Origin: Akkermansiaceae bacterium UBA2381
GTDB taxonomy: Bacteria > Verrucomicrobiota > Verrucomicrobiia > Verrucomicrobiales > DEV007
Assembly (NCBI GenBank): GCA_002344215.1
Contig: DDSV01000047.1
Span: forward strand, 1-49,622
Length of the DNA stretch: 49,622 nucleotides
Direction: 5' to 3'
The notes beneath the pieces are model-generated. The model did no database searches and was not told the DNA's origin. It saw only the letters and a list, made by a program, of their open reading frames with translations. How positions within the stretch are numbered: the stretch's first letter is position 1; each line of letters starts with the position of its first letter. Positions 33,999-41,316 of this stretch are shown in pieces. Both the position numbers and the translations under genes were made by a program.

Positions 33999-35469
33999 AC
34001 CCCAAGTCGCCATTGTCGGCCGCCCCAACGTGGGCAAGTCAGCCATTTTCAACCGTCTCGCCGGACGCCGTATCGCCATCGTCCACGACGAGCCCGGAGT
34101 GACGAGAGACAGGCTTGCGACCGAATGCCATCGTGCCCGCATTCCCTACGAGCTCACTGATACGGGAGGAATCGGAGCATTATTGGACGATGGATTTGCC
34201 GACCAGGTTCGGGTGGAGGCCAATATTGCGATCGAGGCCGCCGATCTGATTCTTTTTGTCGTCGACGCCCGCGAAGGAGTTCACCCCATCGACCGGGATC
34301 TGGCGAAAGTCCTCCGTTCGAGTGGCACCCCTGTCATTCTTCTCGCCAACAAAGTGGATACCGAAAAGACCGACAATGATGCCGCGGAATTTGTCATTCT
34401 TGGGTTTGAACTGCAGCTCGATGTCTCAGCGGCTCATGGCCGGAACTTCGGTGAACTGGAGGAAACCATTTTTGAGCAGCTTTCCGCCCTTCATTTTGAA
34501 GTGAAGGACGAAGATTCCGAAGAAGAGGAAACTCCGGTTAAAATCGCCATCGTCGGCCGACCCAACGTGGGAAAATCATCCCTGATTAATGCCATCCTGA
34601 ACGACACCCGCAGCATCGTCTCGGATATCGCGGGCACGACACGGGACGCGGTTGATGTTCCCTACGAGCGGGACGACCGGGCCTTCCTCCTGATCGACAC
34701 GGCCGGAATACGGAAGAAGACGCGCCGTGACACCTCCGTTGAAGTATTTTCGGTAATGCGTTCCGAGCGTTCCATCCGGCGTGCGGACATCTGTCTGCTC
34801 GTGATCGATGCCTCTTCCGGGGTCACGACCCAGGACCGCCGCATTGCCAAAATGGTGATCGACGAAAACAAGCCCTGTATCGTGATCCTCAACAAATTTG
34901 ACCTCTATCACCCCGACGCGAGGTTTCAGGATCGCATCGATCAGTTCAAGGAGGAGCTGGGCGATGATCTCTTTTTTCTGCCCTACGCACCCAAAGTCGC
35001 GATCTCGGCGAAAAACCGGGATCATCTCGGTAAAATTTTCGAGGCGATCAATGTCGTGCTTGAATCCTCATCGAATCCGATCCCGACCGGCGTGCTCAAC
35101 CGGCTCCTTCAAAACTCGATTGAACGAAATCAGCCGCCCGTGCGAAACAGCAAGCGTCTCAAGCTCCTTTACGCCACGCAGAAGCGTGAAGACGATCCGC
35201 AAACAGTTCCAGTGCCCGAGTATCTTCTGTTTGTGAATCACGCGGAACTGATGACAAGAACCTACGAGCGGTTTCTTGAGAATCAGATCCGCAAAGAGTT
35301 CCCGATGGAGGGCCTTCCCTTTGTCTTCCGGGTCAGGTCCCGCATCTCTGAAGCGAAGGATGGCAGGAAATCCCCGGTGACCAAAGGAGTGACCCAGCGG
35401 AAAAAGGCAGGATCCCGCAGCGGAGGCAACACTGCCAAAATCGGGAGACGGCGCCGCCCCACGAAATAG
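33982..35469 (+). CDS. der: Ribosome biogenesis GTPase Der (EngA)
   Basis: Two tandem GTPase domains are plain. The first has GRPNVGKSAIFNRLAG (G1), DTGG (G3) and ANKVDTE (G4). The second has GRPNVGKSSLINAIL (G1), DTAGIRKKTRR (G3) and LNKFDLYH (G4). The C-terminal KH-like domain contains RTYERFLENQIRKEFP and FRVRSR, then a basic tail. Length 495 aa equals the family norm (about 490). It acts in 50S subunit assembly. It starts inside the end of pgsA. The final 40 residues are basic (Lys/Arg/Ser-rich), more so than in E. coli. Confidence 0.97.
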   Translation: MSRKRKPQVAIVGRPNVGKSAIFNRLAGRRIAIVHDEPGVTRDRLATECHRARIPYELTDTGGIGALLDDGFADQVRVEANIAIEAADLILFVVDAREGVHPIDRDLAKVLRSSGTPVILLANKVDTEKTDNDAAEFVILGFELQLDVSAAHGRNFGELEETIFEQLSALHFEVKDEDSEEEETPVKIAIVGRPNVGKSSLINAILNDTRSIVSDIAGTTRDAVDVPYERDDRAFLLIDTAGIRKKTRRDTSVEVFSVMRSERSIRRADICLLVIDASSGVTTQDRRIAKMVIDENKPCIVILNKFDLYHPDARFQDRIDQFKEELGDDLFFLPYAPKVAISAKNRDHLGKIFEAINVVLESSSNPIPTGVLNRLLQNSIERNQPPVRNSKRLKLLYATQKREDDPQTVPVPEYLLFVNHAELMTRTYERFLENQIRKEFPMEGLPFVFRVRSRISEAKDGRKSPVTKGVTQRKKAGSRSGGNTAKIGRRRRPTK

Positions 35470-35511
35470 GGAGGTCAAATTGGGGGTCACACTTTTTCCC
35501 GACTCCGCCCC

Positions 35512-36273
35512 TTAGCGGGAGCGAATTTCCTCGATCTCCTCGGGAGACGCCGGGAGAACGTTCATCTTTGCCTTATCCGGAATCTCCACCTGCGGATTCT
35601 CCTCATAGAGATAGGATTCCATGATCATGTAGACTTTGCCCTTATCATTCGGCCGGTAGGTTCGCGAGCCAAAGGCACGGGAGATCTTGATCGGTTCTTT
35701 GCCCGTCTCGACCTCAAGGACAAACTGCTGCTGACCGGTAAGACCGAAGGTCGGATCAACCTTGCGCATCTCGGACTGGATCTCGACGAGCGGACGGAAC
35801 AGCTCCTGATAGTCGACCTTGCCGTCCTTGATATTCGGTGGGGAAACTCTCGGCACCTCGAGATCGACAAAGATATTAAGTGATCCCCTCGGCTGATTCG
35901 CGACGAGATCGGGATTCGCCTTGATCAACTCCGCCGTGTGGGGCACTTCGACAAATCCATCGTTGTCGACGAGCAGGACGATGGGAGCATTGGGAAGGTC
36001 GAGATAAAGCTCGATGTCCTTCGGTGTCACATTCGTGACCCGACTCTGAATGCGCAGCTTGTAGCTTTTCGCATCCGCCTTTGCCCTCGCGTCGCTTTGG
36101 GCAATGCGCAAAAGTTGGGCGTAAGGCAGCCGGGCCAGATCATTGTCTGAGAGACTCCGGCCCGAAAGTGTCTCCGGAACAGCTTCTCCCGATGCGGGGG
36201 ATTCCTGTCCCACTGCTGCCCCGACAAGGGCGGAAACGATCGACACAAGGATGAAAGCGCGTGGACGGATCAT
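35512..36273 (-). CDS. Secreted protein of unknown function
   Basis: From 36273 the protein (253 aa) begins with a signal peptide (RPRAFILVSIVSALVGAAVG), cleaved before QESPAS. An acidic Ser/Glu linker leads into an alpha/beta body: LPYAQLLRIAQSDARAKADA, IELYLDLPNAPIVLLVDNDG, VNVF-like strand GSLNIFVDLEVPRV, and GQQQFVLEVETGKEPIKISR. The long upstream extension of the frame overlaps the MBL-fold gene and lacks protein character, so the later start is preferred. Resemblance to DUF2987-type periplasmic domains is possible but weak. It converges with der. Confidence 0.6.
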   Translation of the reverse strand: MIRPRAFILVSIVSALVGAAVGQESPASGEAVPETLSGRSLSDNDLARLPYAQLLRIAQSDARAKADAKSYKLRIQSRVTNVTPKDIELYLDLPNAPIVLLVDNDGFVEVPHTAELIKANPDLVANQPRGSLNIFVDLEVPRVSPPNIKDGKVDYQELFRPLVEIQSEMRKVDPTFGLTGQQQFVLEVETGKEPIKISRAFGSRTYRPNDKGKVYMIMESYLYEENPQVEIPDKAKMNVLPASPEEIEEIRSR

Positions 36274-36319
36274 AAGGTGAGACTCCGGAAATCTAACGAA
36301 GGCCGACCGGAATAGCAAC

Positions 36320-37219
36320 TCAACTCTCCTCCGCGAATCTCTTCTGCCAGAAAAGGCGCATCCCGTCGGCACACATGGAGGTTCCGTTGACGAGTTGATA
36401 CTTCTCCCACGACGCAGGAGGAAGCCCATGTCGAAAAGCCTGTTCCAACTGAAATGCCTCGTAGGCGACGGCCAGCGATTCGGCGTCAAATCCCTCAAGG
36501 AGCCGCTGCCGAACGAATTCCGCATTCAACTCGACGGTATTCCGATAGGCCTCAAGATGAGCCTGGACATCCGGAACCCCGGCGAAATGGGTAAGAAAAA
36601 GATGCTCCGCCCCTGCTGCCGCAAGTTTCCCGATGCTCGTCAGCGTATGTTCCAGGTGAAATTGCGGTGGAGCGGCCGTGACGGAGGTGTAGTCATCTCC
36701 GGGCAATCGCGCGCCGGCCGCATCTCCGGCAAAGAGATTTCCCTCGACTGAGAAAGCATGATGGTGATAGGCATGCCCGGGGGTTTCAAGCGCGATGACC
36801 TTCACTCCCGCGATCGAGACCGATTCGCCGTCGACCAGAGGGATCACCCGGGAAACCGGTGCCGGGATCATTCCGCCCCAGAGGGAATCAAACTTACCGC
36901 CGTAAACTCCGCGGGCGCTTTCGACAAGACGGGTGGGATCAACCAGATGGGGGGCACCTTTGGGATGGACGTAAACGGGAACCCCTTCCCTTGCAAACCA
37001 TCCTGCCGCCCCCGCATGATCCAGATGGATATGGGTGACAAAAATTCCCAGCAGGTCCCCGGGTTCAAGCCCCGCTTCAGCCAGGGAGGCAACGAGGTGC
37101 TCGCGAGTTGATTCCGGTCCGGTCTCGATCAAAAAAGCGCCTTCCCCGGTTCTCACGAGAAATGACGCGATCACCGATGATTTCCCCTGAAACTGTAAAT
37201 CGATCGGACAAATCTCCAT
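36320..37219 (-). CDS. MBL-fold metallo-hydrolase
   Basis: The start MEICPIDLQFQGKSSVIASF is typical of cytoplasmic MBL hydrolases. Metal ligands: THIHLDHAGG (HxHxDH near residues 74-79), ETPGHAYHHHAF (third His), FAGDAAGARLP (Asp) and LFLTHFAG (last His). A C-terminal helical extension of 70-80 residues (AHLEAYRNTVELNAEFVRQR) is longer than in the core family. Substrate unknown; glyoxalase II-like thioester or lactone chemistry is possible. An earlier in-frame Met at 37294 exists, but it would leave only 17 bases to the divergent gene. Second MBL protein of the window, not closely similar to the one at 24341. Confidence 0.85.
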   Translation of the reverse strand: MEICPIDLQFQGKSSVIASFLVRTGEGAFLIETGPESTREHLVASLAEAGLEPGDLLGIFVTHIHLDHAGAAGWFAREGVPVYVHPKGAPHLVDPTRLVESARGVYGGKFDSLWGGMIPAPVSRVIPLVDGESVSIAGVKVIALETPGHAYHHHAFSVEGNLFAGDAAGARLPGDDYTSVTAAPPQFHLEHTLTSIGKLAAAGAEHLFLTHFAGVPDVQAHLEAYRNTVELNAEFVRQRLLEGFDAESLAVAYEAFQLEQAFRHGLPPASWEKYQLVNGTSMCADGMRLFWQKRFAEES

Positions 37220-37311
37220 AAAACGCACCAATTGCGACAACTTGACTGATTCCTGTTCTTTGGCCAACTCAAACTTGCCGGATTCCCCTGTCATGCCTAG
37301 ATTGCGCGCCC

Positions 37312-38445
37312 ATGAGTGTCGAAACCCTCTCCTCCGTCCCCACCGACCACAACGATCCGGTTAATACCAAAATTCTCGAGGTCTCCGAGGATCTCGTGAG
37401 CGGTTTCCAGCGCAATCCGTTCCAGCACATCGCGGACAAATCGGGGATTGATCTTGAGACCGTGATCGCTCGAATTCGCGCCATGGTCGAGGCGGGGGTG
37501 ATTCGACGGGTTCGGCAGACGCTCCTTGCCACTAAACTGGCCCATGGAGCCCTTTGCGCCTGGAAAGTGGACAACGACAAGCTGGACGCCACCTTCGATT
37601 TTATGTTCCGGGAGGATCCTTTCAGCGGCCATGTCGTGACCCGCTCGACCGACCGCGAAATCTCCGGGAGCGATTATAAGCTCTGGACCACCCTGAAAGT
37701 GCCGCAAGGAGAGTCCCTCGAAGCCCACGCCGAGGTCCTTCGTCGAATCACCGGTGCCCATGAGTTTGTTCTGATGCCGGCAAACGGGATCTTTGCCCTT
37801 GGGGTCGGTCACACCCGTCGCAAAACGATGGAACCCGGGGCACGTTCCGACGAACCGGCGGAAATGACAACGACCACGACGGTCGAACTCAGCCCTGACG
37901 AGTGGGAAGTGCTTCTTGCCTTGAAGGAGGAACTCAGCCCTGAAGAAATTTGCGAGGATCCCTGGGGCCCCCGGGCTCTCGCCATCGGGTTCGACAAAGA
38001 TCGCTTTTTTGAAATTGCGGAAACCCTTGATCAAAAGAAGGTTATTGGTCGTTTTTCCACCTTCCTTGAGCACGTCAAACCGAGTCAGACCGGTCAACGG
38101 GTGACCCGTTTCAATGCCCTCTTTCACTGGAAAGTGCCCGAGGGGATGCAACCCCGGGCCGGTTCAGAGGTAGGTCGACACATGATCATGACTCATTGCT
38201 ACTGGCGCGAGGGAGGCCCTCGTTTCGGCGGCGTAAATATCATGGGGGTTGTGCATGGAACCGAGAAGGAACGTGTTCTCGAGCATAAGGCTGCCATTGA
38301 TGCCCATCTCGCCGAGGTGGGAATTCCGCTTCTCTACACGAACGTCTTCTGGGGCGGTCGCAGTGAAATCAAGCCGTCAGAGATCTCCCCGAAGGTCTAT
38401 CGCGAGTTCCATGAGAAGTGGAAAGACTCCGGTCAGGTCCTCTGA
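37312..38445 (+). CDS. Two-domain siroheme-decarboxylase-like protein (fused AhbA/AhbB, Lrp/AsnC fold)
   Basis: The protein (377 aa) contains two Lrp/AsnC-type halves. Residues ~20-175 start with a winged-helix stretch (QHIADKSGIDLETVIARIRA, AGVIRRVRQTLLA). The second half (~200-377) has ALKEELSPEEICEDPWGPRA, KKVIGRFSTFLEHVKPS and FNALFHWKVPEGMQPRAGSE. THCYWREGGPRFGGVNIMGV is the part that resembles AhbB, with the His-Cys-Tyr and the VHGTEKE segment. AhbA and AhbB decarboxylate siroheme to didecarboxysiroheme and are normally separate subunits of a pair; here both appear in one chain. Other members of the fold are plain transcription regulators, so a DNA-binding role is not excluded. It stands upstream of gatC (36-base gap). 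Confidence 0.65.
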   Translation: MSVETLSSVPTDHNDPVNTKILEVSEDLVSGFQRNPFQHIADKSGIDLETVIARIRAMVEAGVIRRVRQTLLATKLAHGALCAWKVDNDKLDATFDFMFREDPFSGHVVTRSTDREISGSDYKLWTTLKVPQGESLEAHAEVLRRITGAHEFVLMPANGIFALGVGHTRRKTMEPGARSDEPAEMTTTTTVELSPDEWEVLLALKEELSPEEICEDPWGPRALAIGFDKDRFFEIAETLDQKKVIGRFSTFLEHVKPSQTGQRVTRFNALFHWKVPEGMQPRAGSEVGRHMIMTHCYWREGGPRFGGVNIMGVVHGTEKERVLEHKAAIDAHLAEVGIPLLYTNVFWGGRSEIKPSEISPKVYREFHEKWKDSGQVL

Positions 38446-38481
38446 TAAAAGAGCGTCCTCTCACTCCCGTTTCCGGATCTG

Positions 38482-38757
38482 ATGAACATTCGAACTGTCG
38501 CCCATCTCGCCCGCATCGCCCTCTCTGATGAGGAGGCGTCGCGCTATCAGGAACAGGTGGATCAGATCCTCAAATACGTTGAGCAACTCAATCTTATCAA
38601 CGTGGATGGGATTGAACCCACCGCCCACGCGGGTGCCGTCTTTGATGTCGTGAGACAGGACCTGGTCACGGGTAACAGCCTGAGCCAGGAAGCCGCCCTG
38701 AGCAACGCTCCGGCCGTATCCCATGAACAGTTCCGCATGCCCAAGGTAGTCGAGTAG
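38482..38757 (+). CDS. gatC: Asp/Glu-tRNA amidotransferase subunit C
   Basis: 91 residues matching the GatC length. The pattern VAHLARIALSDEEASRYQEQ, DQILKYVEQLNLINVDGIEP and TAHAG...DV.R.D is diagnostic. GatC links GatA and GatB in the transamidosome, which converts mis-acylated Asp-tRNA-Asn or Glu-tRNA-Gln. The gatA gene follows after 26 bases, gatB is not in the window. Confidence 0.95.
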   Translation: MNIRTVAHLARIALSDEEASRYQEQVDQILKYVEQLNLINVDGIEPTAHAGAVFDVVRQDLVTGNSLSQEAALSNAPAVSHEQFRMPKVVE

Positions 38758-38783
38758 TTCGAACGCTTTTCCCCTCTTTCATT

Positions 38784-40214
38784 GTGAACGTCGCCTCACT
38801 GACCATCGCCGAACTTCGGCGGTCTTATCTCTCGGGAGATCTATCGCCCTCCGAAGCACTGTCTTCCATCGCGGTCGAAATTGATCAAAAGGATAATGCG
38901 ATCGGGGGGTATCTTTCGTTCGATCTAGATCGCGCCCTCGCGGATGCCGCGAACATTGATCTTTCCCTTCCCCTCGGTGGTATTCCCATTGCGATAAAGG
39001 ATCTCATCAATGTCGAAGGCCACCCCTGCTCCTGTGCCTCGAAGATGCTGCACGGGAAGTACACCTCCCCCTACGACGCCACAGTGATCAGGAAACTGCG
39101 CGAGGCGGGAGCGATCCCCTTCGGACGGACCAACATGGATGAATTTGCGATGGGTTCATCCACCGAGAACTCCGGCATCCAGATCTGCCGGAATCCACAC
39201 GACACGACCCGGACTCCCGGAGGATCGTCGGGTGGTTCTGCCGCTGTCGTGGCTGGCAATACCGCCATCGCCGCTCTGGGGACAGACACCGGGGGATCGA
39301 TCCGCCAACCGGCCTCCCATTGCGGTGTTGTCGGGCTAAAGCCAACCTACGGACGGGTCTCACGCTACGGTCTGGTCGCATTCGCCTCCTCGCTCGATCA
39401 ATGCGGCCCCATGACCAAGACGGTCGCCGATGCCGCACTACTGCTTGAAGTCATTTCCGGACGCTGCGACCGGGACTCCACCTGCCTGAATGAGGATGTT
39501 CCCTCTTACACAGGAGCGGTTGGTAAGGATATCAAGGGGCTCCGCATCGGGCTGCCCGCCGAGTATTTCGCCAAGGGTCTCGACCCTGCGGTAAAGGACC
39601 GCATTGAAGCGGCGATCAAAACACTTGAGTCGCTCGGCGCTGAAATCGTTCCGGTTTCCCTGCCTAACACGGAGCACGCCGTTGCCACTTACTACATCAT
39701 CGCCACCGCCGAAGCCTCCGCCAATCTCGCCCGCTTCGATGGCGTCCGGTATGGTCATCGTGCCGAGGCCGATGACCTGATCGACCTTTACAAGAAATCG
39801 AGAGCGGAAGGTTTCGGCGAGGAAGTCAAACGACGCATCATTCTCGGAACCTATGTGCTAAGTTCGGGTTACTACGACGCCTATTACCTTCGGGCACAGA
39901 AAGTCCGCACCCTGATCCGTCGCGATTTCGAGGAAGCCTTCCAAAAGGTTGATCTGATCGTCTCCCCCGTGTCCCCTACTCCCGCATTCAAGCTCGGAGA
40001 ACATCACAGTGATCCTCTCGCGATGTACCTCGCGGACATTTACACGATCTCCGCCAATCTCGCCGGTATTTGCGGGATTTCTGTCCCCTGCGGAACGGTT
40101 TCGGTCGATGGGAAAGCGCTCCCGGTTGGACTCCAGTTACTCGGGAAACCGATGGGAGAAATTGATCTCATCCGCGCCGCCCACGCCTATGAAGCGAGCG
40201 GAGACGCCGGCTGA
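38784..40214 (+). CDS. gatA: Asp/Glu-tRNA amidotransferase subunit A (GTG start)
   Basis: The amidase signature is complete. The catalytic Lys lies in GIPIAIKDLINVEG, the cis-Ser in TPGGSSGGSAAVVAG, and the nucleophile Ser in ALGTDTGGSIRQPAS. GLKPTYGRVSRYGLVAFASS is the standard GatA stretch that follows. Length 476 aa equals the family (about 485). The start codon is GTG at 38784, placed 26 bases after gatC. It releases ammonia from glutamine or asparagine and channels it to GatB. Because glnS is also present, the complex probably works on Asp-tRNA-Asn, although this needs the rest of the genome. Confidence 0.97.
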   Translation: MNVASLTIAELRRSYLSGDLSPSEALSSIAVEIDQKDNAIGGYLSFDLDRALADAANIDLSLPLGGIPIAIKDLINVEGHPCSCASKMLHGKYTSPYDATVIRKLREAGAIPFGRTNMDEFAMGSSTENSGIQICRNPHDTTRTPGGSSGGSAAVVAGNTAIAALGTDTGGSIRQPASHCGVVGLKPTYGRVSRYGLVAFASSLDQCGPMTKTVADAALLLEVISGRCDRDSTCLNEDVPSYTGAVGKDIKGLRIGLPAEYFAKGLDPAVKDRIEAAIKTLESLGAEIVPVSLPNTEHAVATYYIIATAEASANLARFDGVRYGHRAEADDLIDLYKKSRAEGFGEEVKRRIILGTYVLSSGYYDAYYLRAQKVRTLIRRDFEEAFQKVDLIVSPVSPTPAFKLGEHHSDPLAMYLADIYTISANLAGICGISVPCGTVSVDGKALPVGLQLLGKPMGEIDLIRAAHAYEASGDAG

Positions 40215-40286
40215 ATTCCGCCTCCCTTGCGCGCATCGGGGCTTGCCTAGTTCCTGACAGCACTTCATCATCCTCTACCACTTGTT

Positions 40287-40883
40287 ATGAAATCCCTCCC
40301 CACTCTCGTTCTGGTTCTCTTTTCCCTCTGCGCGTATAACTCGCCCCTCGCGGCGGAGGAAAAGCTGGAACCCATCTTCAACGGAAAAGATCTCTCCGGA
40401 TGGAAAGCACCCGAAAAGAATGTCTCATGGCTCGTTCAGGACGGAATCCTTCAAGTCCGAAGCGCTCCGGATAAGAAGGGATATGTCCTCTGGACGGAAA
40501 AGGATTACGGCGATTTTGCCATTGAACTCGAATTTAAGTTCGGAGACGGCACGGTCGATTCCGGAGTTCACCTTCGCAGTGAAGATCAGATTCAAATCGG
40601 GATCTCCGGGTCTCTCAAACGCGACATGACCGGTTCCCCCTACATTCCCGGCAAAGGATATCCCATCGAAGCCGAAGGGGTGAAGGAGTTGCTCAAACTG
40701 AAAGACTGGAACCACATGCGCATCGAGGCGCGCGGCATGGAATATGCTTGTTGGTTGAACGGTAAGAAGATCATGACCTACACCAGCGATACCGGAAAAG
40801 CAAAAGGCCCGATCGGAATCCAGCTCCACGGGGATCGTGACATGGCGATTGATTATCGAAATATTAAACTCGGCGAACTCTGA
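40287..40883 (+). CDS. Secreted DUF1080 (3-keto-disaccharide hydrolase-like) protein
   Basis: A signal peptide (LVLVLFSLCAYNSPLAAEE) precedes a concanavalin-like beta sandwich of ~175 residues. FNGKDLSGWKAPEKNVSWLV is the opening signature of DUF1080, then YGDFAIELEFKFGDG and SGVHLRSE in the middle and KDWNHMRIEARG, WLNGKKIMTY at the end. DUF1080 proteins are very numerous in PVC bacteria; some cleave 3-keto-glycosides. It is presumably periplasmic. TTGCCTAGTTC upstream resembles other putative -10 regions of the window. Confidence 0.9.
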   Translation: MKSLPTLVLVLFSLCAYNSPLAAEEKLEPIFNGKDLSGWKAPEKNVSWLVQDGILQVRSAPDKKGYVLWTEKDYGDFAIELEFKFGDGTVDSGVHLRSEDQIQIGISGSLKRDMTGSPYIPGKGYPIEAEGVKELLKLKDWNHMRIEARGMEYACWLNGKKIMTYTSDTGKAKGPIGIQLHGDRDMAIDYRNIKLGEL

Positions 40884-40920
40884 GATCGGCGGCCGTCAGC
40901 ATTTTTGAAGCACATATTCC

Positions 40921-41313
40921 ATGGAATCCCAGGACCATACCAAGAGCCTCTTCGACCGCATCGGGGGCGAGAAAGCACTGGAGAGACTCATCGACCGATT
41001 CTATCACCGTGTTACCCACGATGCTGAAATCGGCCATTATTTCACCCATGTTCCGATTGATAAACTCAAGATCATGCAGCGTGAGTTCTTCGCCATGGCC
41101 ACCGGCGGTCCGGTAAACTACAGCGGGAGACCCCTCTCCCATGTGCACCATCATCTCGCAATCAGCCGACGGGAGTTCCAGCGTTTCACCGAACACCTCA
41201 TCACCACTCTGAAAGAAGAGGGAGTCGACGAACAGGATGTCTACGAGGTCATCGCGAAGATCAACATCTACGCCGACGAAATCACGAACGAGGCGAGTTA
41301 CGGGGACGACTGA
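40921..41313 (+). CDS. Group I truncated haemoglobin
   Basis: The 130-residue protein shows the truncated globin pattern. LFDRIGGEKALERLIDRFYH holds helices A and B, with the distal Tyr B10. REFFAMATGGPVNYSGRPLS leads to VHHHLAISRREFQRF, which holds the proximal His of helix F. TLKEEGVDEQDVYEVIAKIN is the G/H helix region. The length and the Phe-Tyr pair place it in group I. It binds haem and O2 or NO in the cytoplasm. The gene ends 3 bases before the end of the convergent dehydrogenase fusion, so transcripts of the two strands may run into each other. Confidence 0.92.
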   Translation: MESQDHTKSLFDRIGGEKALERLIDRFYHRVTHDAEIGHYFTHVPIDKLKIMQREFFAMATGGPVNYSGRPLSHVHHHLAISRREFQRFTEHLITTLKEEGVDEQDVYEVIAKINIYADEITNEASYGDD

Positions 41314-41316
41314 GAA

